A program made the translations under genes and the position numbers. From Climacteris rufus (Eukaryota > Chordata > Aves > Passeriformes > Climacteridae), in contig VZRZ01007406.1 of NCBI GenBank assembly GCA_013398175.1, positions 63,103-127,102 of the forward strand: DNA of 64,000 nt. The letters run 5' to 3'. Positions 23,985 through 37,125 of the stretch are shown piece after piece. The notes beneath the pieces are model-generated. The model was not told the origin of the DNA and ran no database searches. It worked only from the letters and a program-made list of their open reading frames with translations. Every line of letters starts with the position of its first letter. The first letter of the stretch is position 1.

Positions 23985-25990
23985 TAGGATTGGAAGGGAC
24001 CTCTGGAGATCATCCAGTCTAACCACCCTGCCAAGGCAGCGTCACCTGAAGCAGGTGACACAGGAACATGCCCAGGTGGAGTTTAAATGTCTTCAGAGAT
24101 GGAGACTTCATGACCACCCTGGACAGCTCTTCCAGTGCTCTACCACCCTCAAAGTTGTTCCTCATGCTGAGGTGGAATTTCTTGTGTTTTGGTTTGTGGC
24201 CATTACTCCTTGTTCTGTTGCTGGGCACCCCTCAGAAGAGTCTGGCACCATCCTCTTGACATCCACCTTGGAGATATTTATATTCACTAATGAGATCCCC
24301 TCTCAGTCTTCTCTCTCCTCATAAGAGAGATGCTCCAGACTCTGGATCATCTCTGTGCCCTCCACTGTATCCTCTCCTGTAGCTCCTTGTTTTTCTTGTG
24401 CTGAAGAGCCCAGACCTGGACACAGCACTCCAGATGTGGCCTCACTAGGGCTGAGTAGAGGGGGAGAATCACCTCCCTTGACCTGCTGGCCACACTCTTC
24501 CTGATGCCCCCCAGGATACCACTGTCTCTTCTGGCTGCAAGGGCACTGCTGGCTCATGGACAGCTTATACACCAGGTCCTCTTCACGGAGCCACTTTCCA
24601 GCATGACAGCCCCCAGCCTGCGTTGGTATCTGGGGTTATTCTCCCCCACATACAGGACCCCAAACTTGTCCTTGTTGAACCCCATTAGGTTTCTCTCCAC
24701 CCAGCTCTCCAGCCTATCAAGGTCCCACTGAGTGGCAACACAGCCTTCAGGTGTGTCAGCCACTCCACCCAGTTTCCTATCATCTGAAAACTGTCTTAGG
24801 GCTCATCCTATCCCTTCATCTGAATTGTTGATAAACAAGCTGAGTAAAAATGAACTTAATTTCTGTTACATGCTTGGTAATGACCTCCAGAATAACCTGT
24901 TCTGTCACCTTTCCAGGGATGGAGGTGAGGCTGACTGGCTGGTAGTTTCTTAGGTCCTCCTTGCCATTTTTGAAGATGGGAGTAACACTGGCTTTTCTCC
25001 AGCCATCAGGCACCTCTCCTGTTCCAAGAGTTTTCAGAGATGATGGATACTGGCTTAGCAACATCTGCCAGCTCCCTCAGCACCCTTGGGTTCATCTCAT
25101 CAGGGCCTATGGATTTATGGGTTTTAAGTCTGCCTAGCTGATCTCTAACCCAAACCTCTATGACCAAGGGGAAGTTTTCCATTCTCCAACCTTCTTCCCT
25201 TACTTCTGAGCTCTGGGACTCCTGAGTACTGTTCTCAGCAGTAAAGACTGAGGCAAAGAAGGCATTCTGTAATTCTACCTTCTCTGTGTCTTCCGGCACC
25301 AGGACACTCACCTGATTCATCAGCAGCCTCACATTTTCCTATTCTTCGTTTTGCTGCTGAGGTACTTGTAGAAACCCTTCTTGACGTCCTTGATATCCTT
25401 TGCCAGACTCAATTCCAAGTAGGCCTTGGCCTTCCTTGTCACATCCCTGCATCCTCTGATGATGTTCCTGTAGTCCTTCCACATGGCCTGTCCCTTTTCC
25501 AACATCCCATAAATTTCTTTCTTCCGTTTGAGATTTATTGGGAGCTCCCTGCTCACCCATGCAGATTTCCTGCCTCCTCTGCTTGATTTCTTGCTTGTGG
25601 GGACACATTGACCTTGAGGTTGGAGGAAGTGATGCTTGAATATTGACCAGCTCTCTTGGACCCCCTTCTCTTCTAGAGCTGTATTCCACGGGATTCCTCC
25701 AAATAGACCTTTGACAAGGTCAGAGTTAACTCTCCAGAATTTATGATTCTAGTCCTGCTTGCTGCTTTGCTTCCTCCACGCAGGATCTTGAATTCCACCT
25801 TGACCCCCTTCTCTTCTAGAGCTGTATTCCATGAGATTCCTCCAAATAGACCTTTGACAAGGTCAGAGTTAACTCTCCAGAATTTATGATTCTAGTCCTG
25901 CTTGCTGCTTTGCTTCCTCCACGCAGGATCTTGAATTCCACCTTGTCACTGAAGTCAAGGCTCTCCCTTACCTTCACATCTTCAATCAGT
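23985..25990 (-). mobile_element. CR1-A, degraded CR1 non-LTR retrotransposon
   Basis: Read on the - strand this runs from the post-endonuclease part of CR1 ORF2 (about 25,985) to the CR1 3' end (about 23,985), whose complement has the familiar block 'ggaagggacctctggagatca'. Frame-shifted reverse-transcriptase pieces are recognisable, for example KGFYKYLSSK, SIGPDEMNPRVLREL and VSLTSIPGKV. Two rearrangements stand out: a 143-bp tandem duplication at 25659-25944, and loss of the RT core near 24840. The endonuclease region is absent, as in most 5'-truncated CR1 copies. Not mobile. Family assignment is firm; exact edges are approximate. Confidence 0.93.
25659..25944 (-). repeat. 143-bp tandem duplication inside CR1-A
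   Basis: Copy 1 (25659-25801) and copy 2 (25802-25944) abut directly and differ at only two positions, both in the first 35 bases (cacggg versus catgag). Short homology (cttg) at the junction suggests slippage or microhomology-mediated duplication after insertion. Confidence 0.95.
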
Positions 25991-27380
25991 CATGAGCAAA
26001 TGAAACATCCTGACATGGGAATGCCTAAAACACTCATGTAGCTTCTTCAGGTGCTGCTACTTTGCAGAAAACCTTGTACAGCTCTCTGCCTCAAGGAAAG
26101 ACAACTGCAATGTGACAGTAGCTATGTCAGAAAACAGCTAGTGGATGCAAAGCTTAGAAAGGAATAGCTTGGATCTGGGACCAAGAGTAAACCACATACT
26201 TTTGTTAAGGATTGACACAGGAAAATACATCACACAGCAACTTCTGTGAACTTGGCTAAGCACTTGCATTGATTTTGTAACTTTGCTTCCATGCCATCTT
26301 CTCCTGCAAAAGAAAACCTGTCAATGTTGCTGTCACCAGGTACAGATATGTTGTAAAGAAGAGTAACCAGGTGTATAGCTGTTTAGTACACACACATTGA
26401 TTAATATCATGGCTGTGTTCCTCCTACCTCCTCTGAATTAACCACAGAGTGCAAACCTGAGAATAACTCTTCCATGAAGAAAGGTCCAGTGTAACACTCT
26501 GAGCAGCTGGAAGCTGCAAGATTTAATGCAGAGGAAAAGATGACCCTGAAAAAGATGACCCTGATCAATATTTGGGATTCAGACATGGTTGTATGAAAAA
26601 ACAATGAAAGAAAGATCTTTGCTCTTTAGCAATGTTGAGACAAATTCACAAATGAAGGGGAGCATAAGTAAGCAAATACTTTATCATTCACTTGCAGTAT
26701 TTATCAACTCCCTTCACATTTGTTAAAAACCAATGAAGAAGAAGGGGGGGCTGGAGGGGAGAAGAAATCTTTCTCAGTAAGTCACTACCCTGAAGACTGA
26801 ATGCTGAAGATAAGCTAGTCACTGCTGTGCAGTACAGGGATACCACACATACTCACCCTCCCAACCCTGTGAAGTAGTGGTGGTGTCTTTCTTAGTCACA
26901 GTACAGTAAGGTCTGAGTTCCTCAACTTCTTACTACATTCCTTACCAGATGTGTTGCGCTTGATTACTACTAACCACAGATCTTCCTCTTTTCCCCCAGG
27001 AACCATAAGGAAAACCCCATTTTCCTTAAAAACATGAACAATATAACAGTAAACTCAGCAATCTCATCTTTTTCTCTGTTTTGCATTCACAAATTTCAAT
27101 TGACAGGCAGTGTTTCTAGGATCAAAGGGTCTTTATTTTTGACTGAAAAATACCTCAGAACAAAACTGGGGGTGAAAATGTCCTTTTGCAACATTACCAA
27201 GAATGCTCCCAGGGATATGCATGGGCAGCCTTGCAGGTGAGCCAGTGGTCTGGCATTGTAACCTCCCTGTGGATGTTTAAGGTCCTGCTGATATGAGAAG
27301 AATGGATTGCCAGTCTCCTTTGCTAGACTTGCCAATCACATCTCGGCTCAATTGCTATACATTGAATGTGTAGTAATGTG

Positions 27381-27444
27381 TACACACACACACACACACA
27401 GACACACACACGCACGAACACACACATACATATTTACACACACT
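27381..27444 (+). repeat. (CA)n microsatellite, interrupted
   Basis: Mostly CA dinucleotides with a few interruptions (gacac, cgcacgaac). It is probably length-polymorphic. Confidence 0.95.
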
Positions 27445-28629
27445 TTAGTTTCCTGCCAGCTATGGCAAAACAAAACTTCCAGCAGCTCTGCACAAGCTCT
27501 TCAAGTTGTGAAGAGCTGCTAGTGGATTGTTTCAGCTGTTTTGAGGGACTTCTGCTCTCTGTAAATTGCAGAATCATGTGGACAGGTTTAGAAATCTTTG
27601 CTTCTCCTGGAGAGACCAAACCTTAACTACTGCTCCCTAGAAGATACCTCCTTTGTACATTTTCCACAGAAAGAAAAAAGGCCCTGAGCCTGGGGTATTT
27701 CCATGGAGCTGTGGGTAGGCTTTATGTCTCCCTCTGACCATAGGATGAAAATGGCCCTTACATATTATCAGTTCCTGGGAGGCTTGTTTGTTGCTCTCAG
27801 AGGCGCCATGGTGAGGAGATAAGTCAGTGAGAGCTGGAGGGGGGAAAAATCCCGAAGAAAGGATCTAGAGTTTTGTGGGAGCTGTAAGAGTAGCTAAAGT
27901 GCCAGTTGCTCTTTTTAACAGTGGTTGTGGTACCTGTCAACACTGGTCTCGGAAAACCACAGCCTCTGTAGATATACGCTTCCCCTTCTGGTGCGGGTAG
28001 GCATGGAGTAGGTAGCACCAGCAAGCACACTGGGGAACCACTGGCTTTGGAAGAGACAGCAACCTGAAAGCAATATAGGCTAGGAAAAAATGGTATGCAA
28101 ATGGCACACGTGGGCAGTGAGGAGTTACTCACTGTATCCTTGTCATGTTACCCACCTTCCCAAATATATCTTGTCCCCTGTCCCTTGTGTGCAAATGAAT
28201 GCTTAGCTCTTTCAAATGCCTTCCTGACCTCTCTCCTTTGTGATCTCAGTCTGACCCACTTACATCTTCAGATTGGCTTTTCCTTTTCTGCAGAAGCTTT
28301 CCCAGAATGAAGCACATAGGGGAAAACAGAGAGGTTTAAAGAGTAAGATATACAAATATATGTCAAAGTGCCCACAACAATCGCTTCCCACATGGAAATC
28401 AAACCTTCCTTTGATTCCAGGGGAAAAGAAGGCTTGAAGCCTCTGAGATCAGCAGCCTCTAGTACCAGCTCATCTAAAATGCCTACATATACATGTAATC
28501 CATAAGAATACACATATACATATTTATAGAAATTTGCACAGTGACTCCTCTACACTCCTTTCCCTGCTTAGCTTTTCATTTGTTTTAGCTGCTGAAGCTT
28601 ACATGTCCAACAACTTGCATGTGTTGTTA

Positions 28630-28655
28630 AATTAATGAGTTATAACTCATTAATT
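28630..28655. repeat. 26-bp perfect palindrome
   Basis: AT-rich self-complementary sequence centred at 28642/28643; each half is AATTAATGAGTTA or its complement. A partial third copy of the half follows to 28663. Confidence 0.95.
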
Positions 28656-30182
28656 AATGAGTTTTATTCCCAGCAGAGTATATTCAAGAAATGCAGAAGA
28701 GAGATGGTGGGTTTGATCAAATGACTCACTTACAGAGACCATGGGTGGTTCAGCAATTGCACTCAGGTTCTTCATAAACATTCTTTCATTAGTCTCTTTC
28801 TTGCCAGGCCCTTCAAATGCATGTAAGAGTATAACAGAATTTTACAGTCACCTCAGATGCAAGTGTGTCAAAACACTGGGATCACTGTGTAAAGGTACAA
28901 TGGTAAAAGCCAGTTCACTTTCAAGAGCAAGATGAGTCCTACGAGAGAGGAAGGAACAGAGAAACACACCTTTGTTTGACAAACCTTTCCTTCTCTTTTT
29001 TCTCTCCCCTGGTGATTCCATCATTTCACAGAGTCATCAACATGGTGTCTGAAAGTCGGAACCCTGCTGTGTTTAGGAGAGCAGAAGAGCATATCCATAG
29101 TGTCTTGAGGTAATTTCTAAATGAAATTTAGGCCTAATCCTGGGGCAGGTACTTCAGTTATCTCACTGTTAGACAGTGGGTCTTCTTCCTATTTTTTCCA
29201 ACTCTTTTCTCCAGTGTTGCAGGCCAACCGTTCTGCAGCAAGACCCTGGACCTCAAGATTGCCACAGCAGTCCTAGCAAGGAGAGAATAGGTTCTGCCAG
29301 TCCTTTATACATGCCTTTCACAGACTGTCATTGCCAGCCATGCTACTGCTATGTGAGGAGCTCTTGTCTTGAAAACCTTACACCACGCTCTCAAAAGAGG
29401 GTTATATTATTCTGATCCTACTTACTACCATAAAAAATATCCATGCTATGTGGCCAACAAACCAAGATGTTCACCAAAGCAGCAGTCTGGAATGTACCCT
29501 GGTATGCTGAGGTTACTTGTGGGAACTTTACCTCCTCACAACTACAGTCCAGATGGTGACAGCAATACATCTGTGATATAACCAAAACCTCATGAAAAAA
29601 TAAAGGATATATTTCACAGAAAATGTAGTTAAAAGGCGGGACACCTTGACACGAGAATTTTAGATGCCAAAAGACTGTATCTCAGAAGTGATCAGATATC
29701 ACTTGTGAAGAAATGTCTGGGGCTGCCATGCACAGCAACACTGTCTGTAGAGCTGGAAATATCTCAGCATCATATGACTGGAGGCTGGGAAATCATCTTG
29801 TAGAAACTGGGCTACATTTGCTGTGTTCTGCAAATGTACTTGGTCTTAGTCACTGTCAGAGAAGGATTACCAGCTAGTAAAACTGTAGCCTAGTCTAGAC
29901 CATCTCATGCATTCTAGCCCATAGTCCTATTTACATATTATTTACTTTTCAAATTAGAGCAATTCTAGTACACTTAAACAAGGTTTATTTAATATATTGA
30001 TTCTTAGGTTTATCCTAAGGGTTTGGTTAAAATCAGTTGTAAACATGTACGTTTTCTGTTCATTGGGCTTAGAAGAGGGCTGTAGGTAAGCCCTTTGATA
30101 TTTTTTATTTTCTTTGTTGAAAACCCTAACGTGAAACTTCACAGAGGGTAGATACACAAATAATAACTGATTTTGTGTTCTA

Positions 30183-30224
30183 ACAAGTTTAATATTTTTA
30201 ATTACAAGTTTAATATTTTTAATT
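30183..30224 (+). repeat. Two perfect 21-bp tandem units
   Basis: Units 30183-30203 and 30204-30224 are identical AT-rich sequence starting acaagtttaat. A partial degraded third unit follows. Confidence 0.95.
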
Positions 30225-33200
30225 GCAATTTTAATTTACTTTTAATAGAGAAATTCGAAATTCTCAGTAGTGACAGTGAGGATTTCAGTTTAAAAAATGA
30301 AGCTTTCCTGATAAACTGTGAAGTAAAATTTTCATATCTAACTGTGTACACCAGCTGTATGCAGGTGTAAATTATGTTAAATGATACCCACTATTGCTAA
30401 ACTGTTTATGCTGAAGGCCAAGGTACACAGTCCTTGAATGTTCATTTGTTAATATGTTGAGTGAGTTAGATTTTAAGCTAAGGTTTTTCAATGTATCTCT
30501 GCTGGTTTTCTCTATCTCTGTCCTACAATGCAATTCAGAGTACCTAGACTCCCTGTGAGACTCACTCTGTCTTACAGTGTAGACACAACCCAAGCATCTT
30601 TCTGGGTAAAGGAGTATTAGGAGGGTCTCAATTTCAAGACAGCAATGAGACAGACAGAGGCTAATTAGCAGTTTAGGAATGTCTTCACGCTTGGTGGCTT
30701 TTAGTTTAATGGTTTCTCAACTCATGAAAAAATTTTACTCATTTGTTCCATGCTGAGGGAATATTGCTCCTGAGGCAAAGATTGCATTTCTGTAAGACTG
30801 ATCATTATGTTCCAAAGGCTGTACATTTAGGCTTCTCCTTAGTGCCAACTAACAGATGTTATTGTGACAAAGATGTCCTCTTCCCCTCTAGTTTCAGCAG
30901 TCAGTGTAGCTGGGCCCTGTGAAGGCATAGGGATAACATACTGTACATCAGCCCAGTAGCAGGCCACATGATAACCTGAGATTCATAATACAACATCTTT
31001 TTATTTCCTTTAATTTTCACAGATTATTCTGCGTTTCTGGTTTCTTCTTCCCCTGTGCTAGAGAAGGAAGGTGGTCTGACGACGGATGTGGTGTTATGCC
31101 AGAAGAATGTAAGTTCTGAAAGCATGAATTTCCTTCCCTCTGCAAGTTACGGTCTGGGTTTGCCCACACAGAAGAGTGACAGGACATTTTCCCCTTGGTT
31201 TCTGAACTGACTAGGCAAAGACCACAGCTATCATAATCCATGTTTATGATTAGCAGTCCTCATCCAAGGGTCATGAAGAGTGGTGGGCTGTAAACTTCAG
31301 GAGAGCACATCTGTTGCAAGCACAGATAGGACTGGTTAATTGTACCAAACCAAAAGTGGAACGTATGAGTGCTGTGTACACTGCTGCAAAATAGGTGCTT
31401 CACTGTGTCACCTGCTTCTGCAAGGCTTTCCAGAAAAACTACAATTGCAAAAATCAGAGCCAGCTGCCTTCTGACATAGAAGAGCAAATGTATGTTAGTG
31501 ACTGTTTAGCAGTTTGTGTATATTCAACTGTTCTGCTGGCTCTGTCCTCATTTCACTCCTGGGCTCAAGCCCTCACAGATCATGTGATGTAGTTTCTGGA
31601 CTACTCTCTGACAATTAGCTGTTGAGAGCAGAGTTTGTTCTAAATTGTCTATACTACATTGTACTGTACTGTACATACTTTCCCAACAGGACTTGTCTCA
31701 ACAGGACTTGCATTCTCAAATGTCTCTTGCTCCCCCTCAAATGTACTCACCTAACAGTATGGCACTGTCATGGTGATCTGCAAAAAGAGCCTTCTTGCCT
31801 CAGAAAAGGAATGACTGTCCCAAACAAACACAGTTGAAATAACAGAACAATTACTTGCAAAGCCCTGGGGATAAGGTCTCAATGCATGTTGTGAATGAAC
31901 CTATTCCACACAAAAAAGAGTGTACACCAGTTAGGAACTGGTTTCAGGTTCATGTTCTATCCGTGGTTTTGAAGGCACTATGAACAGAACCAGTTTAAGG
32001 CAGAAAAAGGGAAGTAGTCAAAGCAACTTTTCCCCCAGACTATCCATTTTCTAATATACCTCTGGTTGGTTAATCCATTTTTTCTCCTTGAGAAGAGCAT
32101 ATTCCTCTGGCATTTATCTGTCATGGCTTTCCTCAGAGCAATGAAGCAGAGTAGAAGAGTGCTGGGTTCAGAACTAAGAGAGAACTAAGCACCCTCTGGT
32201 ATATGCAAAAGATCTTCAGGGGACCCATATGGAAGAAACAAATGAAAGAGAAGCTTGGAATTAGAAGGTAAAAATTGGAATCTTTAGGGATGGTATAAAT
32301 GCCACTTAGAATAACCCTTACCCACTCTTTAGTCATTCACTTTTTTCAACTGAAGTGTTCATGGAATCAGATTCGTTTCTGTGATTACTTTTGTGTTACA
32401 ATTGAGTTTATCACATACCTATACCCCTTGGCAGCATTAGCATGGGTCAGTCCTCACAGCTGCCTAAAAACAAGGAACACGGGTAATTTTCTTTGGTCTG
32501 TCAAAATTTTCTTGTCTGACTATCTTGTTTTGATGCCATTCCCTAATGGACCATAGCTCATAAATGAGAAATCCCTGCCTAGAGCAAACCTTTTATCACC
32601 TGAAAACCTGAGAAGAATAAAAGCTGTGTTTTTATTATTGTTCTCCTTTCTGGTTCCAGCTCACCTGACCTATCCAGACAAGTGGGGGGACTTAGAACTG
32701 CTCATAACTTCAGTTATGAGTAGGCAACATGCTTTCTTTCTTGGAGAATTTGGAGGCAGTTCACCAGAGAGGATCAAGTTAGTGGATTGGAGAATTCTGC
32801 AAAATGCAGACAAGGTATGCAGTGCCAAGAGACTTAGCTATCCACTATTCTCCACCTTCTTTCTTCTAATTTCCAGCTGTTGAGGATGCTGACTCAGACC
32901 AAAGTTCTTCTATATCTGTGGCTGTCTTTTTTCTTGGAGGTAAGCTAGTCAATGTTGCACCAATTGGTTTGTATCTGCACTCTGTAATGGCTTGCTCCCT
33001 AGAAAGACATCTGGGGAGTGTAGGAAGGCTGGCACTGTACCAATGCAATATGAACTGAAGTGGTGATTTATTACTTTTCCTTATAAGGGTAATCAGAGAA
33101 GCCGGCAGATTGACACTGGTCCTTGGGGAAAGCACAGAAATGGAGCAGAGAGTGGGAGGGAGCCTGTCCTGTTATCCAGTTATTCTCCTGAGATCCTGTG

Positions 33201-36126
33201 ACAGAACTGCACTTATCCACTGTGAGCAGCTCAGTCCAAAACATAGACCTCATGATATCCACAAGACTACTCTCCACACCCCTCTGAATGCAGAAGTTAT
33301 TCCTCCCACAGAGAAGTCTTCTGCTCTCTATTTGCCACCCATGGACCTTGAAACCTACACAGGCCTCAAAGTGACACTACAGTGTTAAGTAATTATTCTC
33401 ACCTCATGCGGGCGTATGGGAACCTCCTTAGGGGGACAATCCTCAGGGAAAATGGGCCTCAGCCTTTGCAGCTAACAAGGCAGCTTCATAGATGGATGGT
33501 TAGGGTTAGAAGTGTTTGTAGTACAGTTGCTGCACTCTACACTGCAGCCCAATCCTTCCCCCACCCTCCCTGGCAATCTCTTACATTAAACCCTCAGGAC
33601 AAAGTTTTCTGTTGTCTGAGGCCAATACACAAACAAGAGAATTTGAGTTTCTCCTATCAGCCTGAAGAACTGATGTAGAACTGATGTAGAACACACAGTG
33701 TCTACACTTTGGAAAAGATCCTAATCCAGCTCTCTGGAGTATCCTTGAGAGTGTCCTGCATGCTTCTTAGGGATGGAAGTGCCAGGCCATGCTAAGAGAG
33801 GAGGTCTGTCAAAACTGAAAATCGTTGTACCTGAAGACAACCACTGCTGATTTCTGCCAAGTTTCATTCTGGCAAAAGAGGTTATAGCTCTTCTCTCATC
33901 TTGGTCAGCCTGTTGCATTTGCAGAGAAATGCATGAAGAGATTTAAAGTAAGAGTTCCCCCTAGAGGAGTGAAGCAATAATGTACATCTTTCCTGTTCTG
34001 CTAGAGTCTAGGCTCCATTTTCTTTACAGACACAAGCTGACAGTGGGATAAATTCACTTATGAATTCCACTGCCAGTGCATATGCAATAAAAACAAAACA
34101 GTGTCAGCTGCATAGAAAAAAGTCAATAAGACCTTCTGAGGACTATAAATGGCAAGAGAGGAAAAAACTGCGAAGCTTCAAGTTTAACCCAGACACAGTT
34201 TATAAAATTCTGCCACTAGAAAGGAAGAAAGTATCATTGTTGCAAAAACGGTGAGAATCCTACCGAGTAATCATCACCCTCTTGTACTTAGATATTGTGC
34301 ATCCCCCCACTGTAGGGCTCAGCAGTTAAATGTGAGTGAGAAAAGGATATCAAGGCACAGAAAAGGGACTAGGCTGTGCTCAAAATCACACAGAAGGGCA
34401 CTCACATGAACAGAATTTATTTGTATGAATCTATTGTGTCCCCAAGTCTTGTTATGTATGATTTTTTCATTAATATTGATTTAGAGGAACTTAGTTTTAG
34501 GAAATATTTAATTCCATGTTCTCTGGATGTTGCAGGATCGTTTCTTTCTTAAGAAGTATTCAGCATCATGGAAAGGCTTCACAACTGTATAAATTAGATG
34601 TAACTTTATTTGCTACTTTTACTTGGGACTCTGATCACTTCACAGTAGGAACACTGTGAAGACCAGCTGCAAAGAATTAAGGTTTATTGTCTTAGCAATA
34701 TCTGTCCAGAAATCTCAATGGAAAGAGCTATGGGATTAAGCTGTCTGATTTCCAAACCAAACACATGGTTTGCAGGAGTGACTAACTCACAGGGAAAGAA
34801 GACAGCAAATGCATAACTGGGAAGAGAAGAAATATTCTTGGAAGGATTTTGTATTACAGCAGACTGATTTAGATAGACTCTTTTAGGCTGGGCTCTTCAA
34901 AAGAGACCAGAGAAGATAGGCATACAGTTTCCACTTGGACTCATCTGAAACTTCCAGCTGCAATGAAAGCATGTTATGCTGTGGCCTTCTCCATAGATGA
35001 GTTGAATCATTCACCTATATTTTTCATCCCAAGGGATGAGATTCCTTCAAAAACTTACGTGAAGAATTGTTGATGTCATTTTACACACAAGGATGGAGAG
35101 ACAATACCAAATTATGTTATATTTGTCAGAAATGCATATACACACACACAAGGAGATATATATAGGTTATCTTCCACCCATATTTTTTATATATGCAATT
35201 ACTCATAGAGGAAAGTGGTCTGAGGAAGTCAAGCTAGTGAACAGAAGATATAGAGGTTTGCATTATCCAAATGACCCTTCCTAATATTTGTGAAAGAACA
35301 TACACATGCTGTTTCAAGGCAACAGAAACAATAAGAAATATGAGAGCCACAAAAGTCTGTCTGAATGCTGGTTACTTTGTTAAACACAAAGGCCCAAAAG
35401 GTCAGTGTAGGTTTAGTGTCTCTTACTTGTTTTGGCTTTGAGAGTTATGTTGTGATGAGTAATCTGCAAGTTACGATGTTAGAGACAGTGACAGATCCTG
35501 CCCCAGCCAGACCGGTTTTGTGACACAGTTTCATGAAAAAGTTGCAAGAAAGTGGAACACGAAGTGAGTGAAAAAAACAGAGAAGATTCAGAAAGCAACC
35601 TAGGAACCAGCCCAATGTTTCAGGAGATTTAGCATCAGTTTCCTAGACTGTCTCTGTGACCCTGGATAAATCATTTGAATAGTCTTTACCTTCATAGCTA
35701 GAGCTAAAAGATAAGGTTTTAAGTACCCATCCCACCTGTCTGCTTTGTGTGCCTCTCAGAGTCAAAATCGAGGCCATGCAAATTCAAAATGTAAAAAAAA
35801 AAATAAAAATTCCAGAAATGATAAATTTTATGAAAAGTGCGTTATAAATTTTAATGTTGAACAGTGCTCTACAGTTGATGTACTTCTATACAGTGACACA
35901 ATTTTGTTTATATTACCCAACAAACAAGATTGTGATTGTTCTTATCTGCTTCTCCATACAATACTGTTACTCCTGTACAAGATGGTTCAAATGTAGTGTC
36001 ACAGATAGGACAGACAAAGCACACACTGTCATTACTACTCCATAACTGGAAAAGGAGTCTGGGTGTTTATTTCCTCTGTGAAACTAGTTAATACTGCAAA
36101 GAACACTACAAAGTCAGATAAAAACT

Positions 36127-37060
36127 GTCGCTTCCAGAGGGTGTCCGGGTTAACCAGGGGTTGTGACCTTCCTAGAGAAAGCATCCCGCAAGGGAAGCGC
36201 CTTTACAGCGGCCTTTGCAACTTCTTCGGAGCAACGGGTGGTCTCAGAGAGTTTAGCCGCTTTGGCTAGAAGTGGTTTCAGCTCGTAGGGAGTCAGCTCC
36301 TTGTGAGATCAGCTCATGTGAGACCACCTGGGCAAGCCCGGGGATGGAGAGAGACAAGGGAGCCTTGTGTGGTGAATTCCACAGGTAAGCTTTATTCAGC
36401 CATCCCTGTGAAGGGAACCAGAGGCTAGGCTTTTCCCTAAAAGTCAGGGGTGCTCACAGGGGGTTTATATGGGGAAGGCAGGGAGGCATGGACATCAGTT
36501 TAGCCAACAGGATACAGACTATTACCATAAAAAGAGCAAGGCATATTGGGGGTAGCTTCTGGTCACCATGAGTTTTAGGAAAGTTCTTAGCTCTGGGGAT
36601 TTGGCCCTCAAGCATCTTTCCTCCAAGGGAGAGCAGAGAGCTCCAGCGCCAGTGGCTGGCAGCCCTCCACAGAAAGCAGTTGTCTGTACTTTACCTTTCT
36701 TGTAGAAAGGAAGGAGCAGAGCTCTCAGAAGGAAAGAGGAGCTCTGGCCATGGGAGCTTGGTCCCCTGTGTACTTGAAGGTCCTCCACAGCCAGGTGTCC
36801 CCCAGAGTCATGACCTCATCCATCCTGGCTGTATGTAGGATGGGAGGGCATCTTTCAGGCTGTTGGCATTTCTTTGCCCTTGGACCTCTCTGAGACACTG
36901 TTCTATGATGAGTGTAGTGAGTCATGGAGTAAATATATTTGGATCTGTTTAGATGTGCTATTTTTTTTGCCAATAGTTGAGGGTTTGTTTCATGACACCT
37001 GCCTAATTGTGCTTTATCTAAGCAGTGGTACATTCTTAACAACTACCTAGCAACATGATG
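36127..37060 (-). mobile_element. Solo endogenous-retrovirus LTR, - strand
   Basis: On the - strand a TATA-like catataaacc (36464-36470) is followed about 70 bases later by AATAAA (complement of 36391-36396) and then about 260 GC-richer bases of U5-like sequence. These end near 36127, where the + strand reads TG at the expected terminus. The rest, to about 37.06 kb, would be U3. There is no TGG-type primer-binding site beyond the U5 edge and no gag, pol or env is visible, so it is a solo LTR. The right edge is uncertain and no target-site duplication was resolved. The family was not identified. Confidence 0.6.
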
Positions 37061-37125
37061 AAGGTCAGACTATGGGCCTCTGGTGCTGGTCTAAGCACTC
37101 AAGCAATGCCAGTTCTGTAGGCTGG
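37011..37125 (+). repeat. Direct repeat, copy 1 (~115 bp)
   Basis: Contains actacctagcaaca and tatgggcctctg, matched at about 80-85% by eye at 38130-38245, in the same orientation and offset by 1,119 bases. It touches the U3 side of the 36-kb LTR. Confidence 0.88.

Larger units (their letters stand above)
25990..36126. other. Intergenic, no gene recognised
   Basis: AT-rich flank with small simple repeats (a CA run at 27381-27444, a 21-bp tandem at 30183-30224, a 26-bp palindrome at 28630-28655). Open frames are short and unmatched. One exon-like segment at 32660-32814 has splice-like borders, but no recognisable protein. Confidence 0.6.

Noticed and set aside
24504..24953. Several + strand frames over CR1-A
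   Set aside because: They are antisense shadows of the - strand CR1 sequence.
29031..29111. Exon-like segment between ttcacag and gtaattt
   Set aside because: Only short open frames, no recognisable protein and no second exon to join; splice-like words of this quality occur by chance.
36725..37042. 105-codon - strand frame beside the LTR as a viral gene
   Set aside because: No gag, pol or env motif is visible and it falls in the presumed U3.
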